A stretch of 64,000 bases of DNA, from positions 1-64,000 of the forward strand of contig NZ_SMSK01000007.1 of the NCBI RefSeq assembly GCF_004354985.1. Direction: 5' to 3'. Source of the DNA: Segetibacter sp. 3557_3 (GTDB lineage Bacteria; Bacteroidota; Bacteroidia; Chitinophagales; Chitinophagaceae). Shown piece by piece: positions 57,221-64,000 of this stretch (within the stretch, counting starts at the first letter, position 1; each line of letters opens with the position of its first letter). Both the position numbers and the translations under genes were made by a program. Below the pieces are notes generated by a model. It was not told where the DNA came from. It saw only the letters and a program-made list of their open reading frames with translations, and ran no database searches.

Positions 57221-57336
57221 GATCGTCAACAAAAAAAGACATATGTACAGTTAATCCGCTTCAATTCCAATGAACATCCAACCTGCCATTAACAATGCCC
57301 GGCACATAATGCTTAACGCATAACCGCACCTGTTGC

Positions 57337-58470
57337 CTACTCAGCCTGTTGGTTCGATCCGTTGTTGAATACCGCACCCGTTGCCGGACCCTCAATCCTG
57401 CTCAGTTCAATATGTGGTTCATTAATCTCGCTCACCTTATGTATGTCCATCAGCAACCTGGGTTTTCTACCGTCATGAACTGCCGAAAAGATTTCATTGG
57501 GTTTTTTTACTCCTACATAATGGCCCGCAGAAATCACGGATTGCCTGCTAATCTTGCGTGGTCCTTCAATAATCCAGTCGCTGGTTTTCTTTTTCTCGAA
57601 ACGGCACGTGTTACAGATCCAACCGGGCTTGCCATCATAGCTTTCCACTTCACCCCATTTGTCTTTCCGGGAAGTGACCCTGTACACTTCTTCCCCACGG
57701 TTCCAAAGGGTTACCTTTCCACAACATTTATCACAATCGCGGTGGGCATCGAGTGGTTTTAGGAACCACACCCTGTTTTTAAACCGGAACGTACGGTCTG
57801 TTAATGCACCAACGGGGCAAACGTCAATCATGTTGCCGCTAAAGTCGTTATCAATTGCTTTTGAGATATAGGTTGAGATTTCGGCGTGTTCTCCGCGATC
57901 CAGTATACCATGTACACGTTTATCGGTCAGCTGGTCGGCAACATAAGTACAACGGTAGCACAAAATGCAACGCGTCATATGGAGCTGGATATAGGGTCCG
58001 ATGTCTTCACGTTCAAAAAGCCGGCGTTGAAATTCGTACCGTGTTCCGATATCCCCGTGGCCATAACTCAAATCCTGCAGGCTGCATTCACCGGCCTGGT
58101 CGCATATGGGGCAATCAAGCGGATGGTTCAGCAATAGAAATTCAACAATGTGCTTCCTGGCATCAATCACCTTTTCACTGGTGATATTTTTTACAATCAT
58201 CCCGTCCATCACATTCGTGCGGCAGCTTGCCACGAGTTTAGGCATCGGCCTGGGATCAGCCGTAGAACCTGCTGCAACTTCCACCAGGCAGGTACGACAT
58301 TTACCGCCGCTACCTTCAAGCTTGCTGTAGTAACACATCGCCGGCGGTGCAACATCCCCGCCAATCGAACGTGCCGCATTTAATATCGACGTCCCCGGCG
58401 CCACCTCAACCGTAATGTTGTCGATGGTGACTTTAAAAAACTGGGGAGGGTCCTTTTTAGTTTCTTCCAT
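57337..58470 (-). CDS. nuoG: NADH-quinone oxidoreductase subunit G, short form
   Basis: 377 aa, against 700-900 aa for classical NuoG. It keeps the iron-sulfur part: 2Fe-2S ligands C46, C58, C61, C83; H116-C120-C123-C129; and C168-C171-C174-C218. Two further Cys clusters follow (C246-C249-C250; C286-C289), which may bind an extra metal. The large molybdopterin-oxidoreductase-like domain is absent. The gene ends with its own stop and no frameshifted remnant follows, so this is a natural short form rather than a broken gene. Confidence 0.92.
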   Translation of the reverse strand: MEETKKDPPQFFKVTIDNITVEVAPGTSILNAARSIGGDVAPPAMCYYSKLEGSGGKCRTCLVEVAAGSTADPRPMPKLVASCRTNVMDGMIVKNITSEKVIDARKHIVEFLLLNHPLDCPICDQAGECSLQDLSYGHGDIGTRYEFQRRLFEREDIGPYIQLHMTRCILCYRCTYVADQLTDKRVHGILDRGEHAEISTYISKAIDNDFSGNMIDVCPVGALTDRTFRFKNRVWFLKPLDAHRDCDKCCGKVTLWNRGEEVYRVTSRKDKWGEVESYDGKPGWICNTCRFEKKKTSDWIIEGPRKISRQSVISAGHYVGVKKPNEIFSAVHDGRKPRLLMDIHKVSEINEPHIELSRIEGPATGAVFNNGSNQQAE

Positions 58471-58473
58471 TTA

Positions 58474-58506
58474 TAATGAAAAATGTAAAATGTAAAATGT
58501 AAAATA
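58474..58506. repeat. Cassette end, left inverted repeat
   Basis: AATGAAAAATGTAAAATGTA then two more TAAAATG units, between the nuoG start and the four-helix-bundle stop. It is the inverted counterpart of the repeat at 58881-58907. Confidence 0.7.
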
Positions 58507-58890
58507 TTAGTTTTTTGCCCTGATCAGGATACTTGCAATGATCTTTGAAATTTCGTTTGCCTCACTTATCAACTCCATCACCTTCTTTTCATTTACATCT
58601 AACGTATCTTTTATCAGGCATAACCAATATTTTGTTTCGTTTGCTGACTTCAAACTAATATGCATAAAGTTAACGAAGTCCTTATGGCTACTTTCGGCAC
58701 CCCCTTCAACCATATTGGCTCCAATCGAAGTTGAACTCCTGAGCAATTGATCGAACATGGAGTGGTATAATGGTTCGTATCTACAACTTCTTATAAAATG
58801 AATAATTTCTTTTGAAAAGTGAAAACACCGATGGCGGATATTGTAAGGCTTTTCACCTTCCTGAACCGTCTCAATTTTTTCATTTTGCAT
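58507..58890 (-). CDS. Four-helix-bundle protein, 23S rRNA intervening-sequence (S23/IVP) family
   Basis: 127 aa. The family pattern is plain: YNIRHRCFHFSKEIIHFI (helix 1), FDQLLRSSTSIGANMVEGGAE (helix 2 with the SxGANxxE signature), SHKDFVNFMHISLKSANETKYWL (helix 3) and a last helix ending IIASILIRAKN. Such proteins form homo-oligomers related to the Avd accessory protein of diversity-generating retroelements and are encoded in intervening sequences of some 23S rRNA genes; function is unknown. Here it is alone, wedged between nuoF and nuoG with AAAATG-type inverted repeats at both ends; the right repeat supplies its start codon. Confidence 0.9.
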   Translation of the reverse strand: MQNEKIETVQEGEKPYNIRHRCFHFSKEIIHFIRSCRYEPLYHSMFDQLLRSSTSIGANMVEGGAESSHKDFVNFMHISLKSANETKYWLCLIKDTLDVNEKKVMELISEANEISKIIASILIRAKN

Positions 58891-58907
58891 TTTTCATTTT
58901 ACATTTT
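58881..58907. repeat. Cassette end, right inverted repeat
   Basis: On the minus strand AAAATGTAAAATGAAAAATG then CAAAATG, directly after the nuoF TAG stop and running into the ATG of the four-helix-bundle gene. Confidence 0.7.
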
Positions 58908-60254
58908 CTACGCTGTTTCCAGCGGCTCCGCATACCTTCCTATACCATAGTTGCTTTTAAGGCAATCCTCGGGGTTCAAGACATGCCATTCGAATTCATC
59001 CCGGAAGTGACGTATTGCGGCAGCTACGGGCCAGGCGGCGGCATCACCCAACGGGCAAATGGTATTGCCTTCGATGTTCCGTTGAATATCCCACAACAAA
59101 TCGATGTCACTCATTTTGCCCTTTCCATATTCGATATTGTGCAGGATGCGCTTCATCCAGCCGGTGCCTTCACGACACGGTGAGCACTGTCCACAGCTTT
59201 CATGATGATAGAACCTCGCCAGTGACAGGGTATGACGAACAATACACTGATCCTCGTCCAGCACTTCAAAACCACCCGAACCCATCATCGAACCGGTTGC
59301 GAAACCACCATCAGATAAACTTTCATAATTCATCATCCGGGGTTCACCTTTAGCTGTTTTCAGCAGTAAGTTGGCCGGGAGAATGGGTACAGACGAGCCA
59401 CCCGGTATACATGCTTTAAGCTGCTTACCATTGGCAATGCCGCCACAATACTCATCGCTATAAATGAACTCTTCGACACTTATGGTCATGTCGATTTCGT
59501 ACACACCAGGCTTATTGATGTTTCCGCAGGCACTAATGAGCTTTGTTCCGGTAGACTTTCCTACACCAATCCTGGCGTATTCGGTACCACCCATATTCAT
59601 GATCGGCACTACCGCGGCCAGTGTTTCAACGTTATTCACCACGGTTGGAGAGTCCCATAAACCCTTAACCGCCGGAAAGGGCGGTTTGATTCGTGGATTA
59701 CCCCTCTTGCCTTCAAGACTTTCGATCAATGCTGTTTCCTCACCGCAGATATAGGCGCCGGCACCACGTTGAACATAGATCTGGCAATCGAAGCCAGTTC
59801 CCAGGATGTTCTTACCCAGGAAGCCATTTTGGTTGGCTTCTGCAATTGCCTGTTCAAGTATATCAACGATCCAGGCGTATTCACCACGAATGTATATGTA
59901 AGCACGATTACTGCCCAGTGCATAAGAGGCGATGATCATGCCTTCAATCAGCAAGTGAGGAATGAACTCCATAAGATAGCGATCCTTAAAAGTTCCCGGT
60001 TCACTTTCATCAGCATTACACACCAGGTAACGGGGAACACCTTCCGGCTTAGCAAGAAAACTCCATTTCAACCCTGTTGGAAAGCCCGCTCCACCCCGTC
60101 CACGCAAGCCACTCTTTTTTACCTCTTCCACAATATCGCCCGCAGCCAACTTCAGCGCTTTTTCGGCTGCTGAGTAGCCACCATTTTTCCGGTACGCGTC
60201 GTAAAAACGGATACCTTCAATATGATCGTTTGCCAATAATAATTTTATACCCAT
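58908..60254 (-). CDS. nuoF: NADH-quinone oxidoreductase subunit F
   Basis: 448 aa. Binds NADH and FMN ([13 protein letters not shown], residues 49-61; [28 protein letters not shown]) and carries the N3 4Fe-4S cluster through [15 protein letters not shown] (~residue 355) plus a later Cys in [12 protein letters not shown]. It receives electrons first in complex I and pairs with NuoE. Full length. Confidence 0.97.
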   Translation of the reverse strand: MGIKLLLANDHIEGIRFYDAYRKNGGYSAAEKALKLAAGDIVEEVKKSGLRGRGGAGFPTGLKWSFLAKPEGVPRYLVCNADESEPGTFKDRYLMEFIPHLLIEGMIIASYALGSNRAYIYIRGEYAWIVDILEQAIAEANQNGFLGKNILGTGFDCQIYVQRGAGAYICGEETALIESLEGKRGNPRIKPPFPAVKGLWDSPTVVNNVETLAAVVPIMNMGGTEYARIGVGKSTGTKLISACGNINKPGVYEIDMTISVEEFIYSDEYCGGIANGKQLKACIPGGSSVPILPANLLLKTAKGEPRMMNYESLSDGGFATGSMMGSGGFEVLDEDQCIVRHTLSLARFYHHESCGQCSPCREGTGWMKRILHNIEYGKGKMSDIDLLWDIQRNIEGNTICPLGDAAAWPVAAAIRHFRDEFEWHVLNPEDCLKSNYGIGRYAEPLETA

Positions 60255-60446
60255 GTTGTATATTCAATCAATATGCGAAGTTCAACAGAAAGCCGCAATG
60301 CCCGGCTATCGAACCCGTTAAAATGCACGTAATTTAAAGCGGCTCCTGCGTGATTTTCGTTTTTGAGCTATCGATGGGCCTTCTTTAACCGAGGTTGGAT
60401 CAGCTTGATGCTAACCTTTTCCTGTAATTAGTACACCCGTGTTGTA

Positions 60447-60866
60447 TTAATGGGTGGGATTGGGCTTCAACTGGTGATTCAACATCCAGTGAACACCAAA
60501 CTTGTCCTTTAACATTCCAAACCTTGCTCCCCAAAATGTGTTTTCCAGCGGCATCATTATGGCTCCACCTTCAGCTAATTTGCTAAAAAGCGCGTCGATT
60601 TTATCCTGGTCATCAACATCCAGCGAAAGATGAACATTTCCTTCGGTCGACACTGGTTGGCCTTTGAATACATCGGAAATCATGATCAGGTTGTTATCAA
60701 AACTCAACCTTGCATGCATAATCTTGTCTTTATAATCCTCATCTGCTGGTACAGGACTGTCGCCATACTGTTGAACATCGAGTACCTCGCCGCCAAGTGC
60801 CCCGGCATAAAAGTCGAGTGCTTCCCGCGCGTTGCCTGCAAAGTGTATGTAAGGTGTAAGTTGCAT
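60447..60866 (-). CDS. VOC-superfamily (PhnB/glyoxalase-like) protein
   Basis: 139 aa; two beta-alpha-beta-beta-beta modules: MQLTPYIHFAGNAREALDFYAGALGGEV, then MISDVFKGQPV and NVHLSLDVDDQDKIDALFSKLAEGG, ending FWGARFGMLKDKFGVHWMLNH. It matches the PhnB-like group with unknown substrate (dioxygenase, isomerase or resistance roles in the superfamily). It interrupts the nuo cluster between nuoF and nuoE and has no obvious link to respiration. Confidence 0.9.
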   Translation of the reverse strand: MQLTPYIHFAGNAREALDFYAGALGGEVLDVQQYGDSPVPADEDYKDKIMHARLSFDNNLIMISDVFKGQPVSTEGNVHLSLDVDDQDKIDALFSKLAEGGAIMMPLENTFWGARFGMLKDKFGVHWMLNHQLKPNPTH

Positions 60867-60934
60867 ATGAATGTATTTTGAACGAATGTTTTGATCTAAG
60901 AAGGTGTAAGGCTAGTGCAATGGCTATTGCAGGA

Positions 60935-61372
60935 CTACTTTGGGCTTACTCTCACTGCCTGCCGGGCTACCAGCTTCCATTTGTTTTTTTCTTTTGCCCA
61001 AACCTGCAACAAGCTAATATTCAGGGGTGCTTCGTTGCCGTTTTCAACTGAAGTAGCACGAAATATATAACGGACGATTGCGGTTTTGTCAACGAAAAAG
61101 AGCCCCAGGCGCTCAGTTGACTTATTGTTGTAAACGGCCTTGCTTTTGGAAGCATTTTGGATCATCGTTTGCTGATCCTCAATATTGCCTGCACTATGTC
61201 CATAAGTGAGTTTAGTGCTTACAAGTTCGCGGATCGTAGCTTCGTCCTTGGTACCGAAAACAGCATCATTCAAGGCTTCAACGCGGGCCCAAACCGCTTT
61301 CTCATCAGCCGACTGTGCAAGCGTAACATTAACTACGGCAAACAGGAGTATCGATAAAAAACATGCTTTCAT
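60935..61372 (-). CDS. Secreted NTF2-like (DUF4440-type) protein
   Basis: 145 aa from MKACFLSILLFAVVNVTLAQ, a clear signal peptide; an ATG 13 codons upstream would hide it. The mature part has the NTF2-like cone fold pattern: helix ADEKAVWARVEALNDAVF, TYGHSAG, RYIFRAT and a final strand NKWKLVARQAVRVSP. Substrate-binding or catalytic role unknown; it is probably periplasmic. It starts 8 bp after nuoE, so it is cotranscribed with the nuo genes. Confidence 0.85.
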   Translation of the reverse strand: MKACFLSILLFAVVNVTLAQSADEKAVWARVEALNDAVFGTKDEATIRELVSTKLTYGHSAGNIEDQQTMIQNASKSKAVYNNKSTERLGLFFVDKTAIVRYIFRATSVENGNEAPLNISLLQVWAKEKNKWKLVARQAVRVSPK

Positions 61373-61380
61373 AATTGCAA

Positions 61381-61884
61381 TTAATTGTTTATGGCTGAAA
61401 AGTTTCGACATTCTTCGATGATTGCATCAACCCGTTCGGGCGTCAAATGCTCTTTGTAATGTTTGCCCAGCTGCATCATTGGAGCATACCCGCAAGCTCC
61501 CAGACACTCCACGGTCTTTAAAGTAAATAACCCGTCCTGGGTTGTACCGCCAACATCAATGCCCAGCTTATTCTTGATATAGTCAATTATGCCATCACTC
61601 CCCCTCACCATGCAAGGTCCGGTCTGGCATACTTCGAACACGAATTTGCCAACCGGCTTAAGATTATACATGCTGTAAAAGCTGGCTACTTCATACACTT
61701 CTATGGGTGTAATTCCAAGCAACTCTGCCACATAATCCATCACAGGAACATCCAGCCAACCACCAAATTCCTCCTGAGCAATATGCAACACCGGAATTAA
61801 GGCACTTTTTTGGCGCCCTTCAGGATAACGTTGTATGATTTCCTGCACCTTGTCGAGTTGCAGTTGTGAGAATTGCAATGCCAT
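61381..61884 (-). CDS. nuoE: NADH-quinone oxidoreductase subunit E
   Basis: 167 aa thioredoxin-like subunit with the N1a 2Fe-2S cluster bound by C86, C91, C127 and C131 (CQTGPC; ECLGACG). It works with NuoF in the NADH dehydrogenase module. Confidence 0.95.
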   Translation of the reverse strand: MALQFSQLQLDKVQEIIQRYPEGRQKSALIPVLHIAQEEFGGWLDVPVMDYVAELLGITPIEVYEVASFYSMYNLKPVGKFVFEVCQTGPCMVRGSDGIIDYIKNKLGIDVGGTTQDGLFTLKTVECLGACGYAPMMQLGKHYKEHLTPERVDAIIEECRNFSAINN

Positions 61885-62034
61885 TAATATGATTTCTAAT
61901 ATTCAAAAAGGTACGATGTACTGTACAATACTTCATGTTCAACCGGATTGAAATAAGTTCAAATGCGACAACAGAAGACGTCTAAGTTGTCACGGTCCAT
62001 CCGGGTGTTAAGGCTACAAAAATGAACAGCTGAA

Positions 62035-63273
62035 TTAGCCATCCATTTCACCTGCTATCAGGTTGAGCGAACTTAAGGTGATGATTGCATCACTTAACAT
62101 ACTTCCTTTTACCAGTTCGGTATATGCCTGGTAGTATATAAAACATGGCCTGCGGAACCGGCAACGGAATGGAGCACGCCCGCCATCGCTTATCAGGTAA
62201 AACCCAAGTTCACCGTTTCCGCCTTCAACTGCGTTGTATACTTCACCTGCCGGCATGTCAATTTCACCCATGATGATTTTGAAATGCCAGATTAGGGCTT
62301 CCATTTTGGTGTAAACGTCTTTTTTTTCAGGCAGGTAATATTCCGGAACATCAGCATGGAAAACGTCAGCTTCAGCTCCCTTGAACTCCTGTACTTTTTG
62401 ATAAGCCTGCTGAATAATGTTCAGGCTCTGCCACATCTCTTCGTTTCTAACAAGAAACTTGTCATAACAGTCACCGGACTTACCAACCGGGATAGTAAAG
62501 TTCATGTCCTCGTAACTGCTATAGGGCGAATGAACGCGTACATCGTAATCCACTCCTGCAGAACGCAGGTTAGGACCCGTAAAGCCGTAGTTCAGTGCTC
62601 TTTCAGCGCTAATTCCACCAACCCCCTGGGTTCGATCCATAAAAATCCGGTTACGGCTAAACAGGTTCTCAAACTCCTTCAAAACCTTTGGATACTCTTT
62701 CAGGAATTTCTCCAACTTGCGGAATGCAACATCATTGAAGTTTCTCTCAAAGCCCCCAATCCTGCCTATGTTGGTCGTCAACCTTGAGCCACAAACCTCT
62801 TCGTATATTTCATAAATCAACTCGCGGTATTGCATCACATACAAGAAGCCGGTAAAAGCACCGGTATCAACCCCCACAACTGAGTTGCAGATGAGGTGGT
62901 CGGAGATGCGTGCAAGCTCCATGATAATGATACGGAGATAATCAACCCGCTTAGGTGTTTTTATACCCAATAGCTTTTCGCAGGTGAGGTGCCAGCCCAT
63001 ATTGTTGATTGGGCTGCTGCAATAATTTAAGCGGTCGGTGAGTGGGGTGATCTGGTAGAGTGGCCGGCGTTCGGCTATTTTCTCAAATGCCCGATGTATA
63101 TATCCGACGGTTTGCTCCGCGTCCACAATGCGTTCACCATCGAGCTCAAGTATATTTTGAAAAACCCCGTGTGTCGCCGGGTGTGTAGGTCCCAGGTTTA
63201 GGGTCGTTGTCTGCTTTTCAATGCTCCCATCAGGAAGCCGCACGTGATTTTTTTGATGTTCTACAAGAGACAT
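62035..63273 (-). CDS. nuoD: NADH-quinone oxidoreductase subunit D
   Basis: 412 aa, related to the large subunit of NiFe hydrogenases. It lines the quinone site: LNLGPTHPATHGVFQNILELDGE at the N terminus (quinone-contact His), RIGGFERNF, and the C-terminal APFRCRFRRPCF region. Separate from nuoC, unlike the E. coli nuoCD fusion. Confidence 0.96.
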   Translation of the reverse strand: MSLVEHQKNHVRLPDGSIEKQTTTLNLGPTHPATHGVFQNILELDGERIVDAEQTVGYIHRAFEKIAERRPLYQITPLTDRLNYCSSPINNMGWHLTCEKLLGIKTPKRVDYLRIIIMELARISDHLICNSVVGVDTGAFTGFLYVMQYRELIYEIYEEVCGSRLTTNIGRIGGFERNFNDVAFRKLEKFLKEYPKVLKEFENLFSRNRIFMDRTQGVGGISAERALNYGFTGPNLRSAGVDYDVRVHSPYSSYEDMNFTIPVGKSGDCYDKFLVRNEEMWQSLNIIQQAYQKVQEFKGAEADVFHADVPEYYLPEKKDVYTKMEALIWHFKIIMGEIDMPAGEVYNAVEGGNGELGFYLISDGGRAPFRCRFRRPCFIYYQAYTELVKGSMLSDAIITLSSLNLIAGEMDG

Positions 63274-63353
63274 TTAAAAAATTTTATTTAATCGCCGTTT
63301 CGGCGCCGTATTAATCCAATGGTCCTGGTCAGCATCACAAACCGTTTATAAAG

Positions 63354-63950
63354 CTAAACCGGGTAATTATGATCATGTCCTTTCTCACTTTCAGGTATAG
63401 TTGAGTCAGAGCGATCATCCCTGGTGTTCCCGAAATCTAACCTTGATCCACGACCAAACATTTCGTCATCTTTATCGATCCTTGTTTGGTCTTCCAACGG
63501 AAATTCTTTTCGCATAGGAAAGTAATCCATCTCCTCAACGTTCAAGATTCTCCTTAAGTTCGGATGGCCAACAAAATTCACCCCATAGTAGTCGTAGGTT
63601 TCACGCTCGAGCCAGTTAGCAGCCTCATAAATGTTGGTAAGCGTAAATACATCGGGCTCTTCGATATTGGTATATACTTTGAACCGAACCCGGATGTTAT
63701 CTGCGAGATTGTGCAGGTGATAAACAATGGCCAGCTCTTCTCCTACCCTTTCCGGGTAGTGAACAGCACAGAGGTCGGTAAGGAACTGAAAGCGTAATTC
63801 AGGATCATCGTATAAAAACTGAATGACCTTCAGGTTTAATTCTTTTGGCGCAGCAAAGGTTAAAAAGCCATAGGGTTCTTCAAAATTTGATACCTGCTCC
63901 GGAAACTTTTCCAGCAGGCGCTGCATAATATACTCGTTAGTTAACGCCAT
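63354..63950 (-). CDS. nuoC: NADH-quinone oxidoreductase subunit C
   Basis: 198 aa of the 30-kDa subunit family: FLTDLCAVHYPER, NIRVRFKVYTNIEEPDVFTLTNIYEAANWLERETYDYYGVNFVGHPNLRRIL is the diagnostic stretch (shown here as its parts NWLERETYDYYGVNF and HPNLRRIL). It joins NuoD near the quinone site. nuoB and nuoA are expected just beyond the right edge of the window. Confidence 0.93.
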   Translation of the reverse strand: MALTNEYIMQRLLEKFPEQVSNFEEPYGFLTFAAPKELNLKVIQFLYDDPELRFQFLTDLCAVHYPERVGEELAIVYHLHNLADNIRVRFKVYTNIEEPDVFTLTNIYEAANWLERETYDYYGVNFVGHPNLRRILNVEEMDYFPMRKEFPLEDQTRIDKDDEMFGRGSRLDFGNTRDDRSDSTIPESEKGHDHNYPV

Positions 63951-64000
63951 TTATCGCCTTTGATTAAACTTATTTTAGCTTCTCGCACCACTACCTACAC

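Noticed and set aside
1-64000. CRISPR arrays, cas genes, prophage, rRNA or complete insertion sequences
   Set aside because: No regularly spaced repeat-spacer pattern, no transposase, integrase or phage structural gene, and no rRNA was found; the tandem array at 18.7 kb has no unique spacers.

Overview
The window looks like a piece of a Bacteroidota chromosome, most likely Chitinophagia/Chitinophagaceae. The evidence is: two very large secreted PKD-repeat proteins with the C-terminal signal of the type IX secretion system (T9SS, type B) next to a PorP/SprF-family protein; several promoters matching the Bacteroidota pattern TTTG / TAnnTTTG; almost no Shine-Dalgarno sites; a short NuoG; an L25/Ctc protein with an Ala/Lys tail; and a fused E1 alpha/beta 2-oxoacid dehydrogenase. 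Genus cannot be set from sequence reading alone.

Layout. 0.2-9.7 kb: cysteine desulfurase, phosphoglucosamine mutase (glmM), a methyltransferase, two tandem LTA-synthase-like sulfatase-fold membrane enzymes, a PAP2 phosphatase and a DUF2911 protein. 9.9-15.5 kb: UbiD-type decarboxylase, pdxJ, a short alpha-glucan phosphorylase homologue whose expected PLP lysine is a threonine, and a lipoprotein. 15.9-18.4 kb: a DtxR/MntR-type regulator with a perfect palindrome at its promoter, then an Nramp transporter fused to a universal-stress domain. 18.4-19.2 kb: a non-coding repeat island. 19.3-22.2 kb: NADP isocitrate dehydrogenase and aspartate kinase, both with strong terminators. 22.4-33.1 kb: a T9SS cargo locus on the minus strand with two paralogous ~1600-residue adhesin-like proteins, each with about 15 PKD-type repeats, followed by a PorP/SprF protein. 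33.2-36.3 kb: a second repeat island, M32 carboxypeptidase, tRNA-Met(CAT) and a small conserved-looking protein. 36.3-40.4 kb: a response regulator divergent from a CheB-CheR-PAS-histidine kinase fusion. 41.3-49.2 kb: fused E1 dehydrogenase, FAH-family protein, pth, rplY, prs, radC and an ABC permease. 49.3-63.95 kb: the respiratory complex I cluster on the minus strand, nuoC-D-E, (two unrelated small genes), nuoF, (a four-helix-bundle gene), nuoG-H-I-J-K-L-M-N. nuoA and nuoB would lie beyond the right edge.

The most interesting signals are not ordinary genes. (1) The four-helix-bundle (S23/IVP-like) gene sits exactly between the nuoF stop and the nuoG start and is bounded by inverted AAAATG-type repeats, so it looks like a small mobile cassette; a gene-less piece of the same repeat occurs at 18.5 kb. 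(2) A dispersed intergenic repeat with core GTACAAGTGAGTGACACAAC has at least six copies in both orientations, two of them inside the nuo cluster. (3) Two repeat islands about 15 kb apart share the same short words, and one contains a ~84-bp tandem array. (4) The twin PKD giants with a PorP/SprF partner form a compact T9SS surface-adhesin locus.
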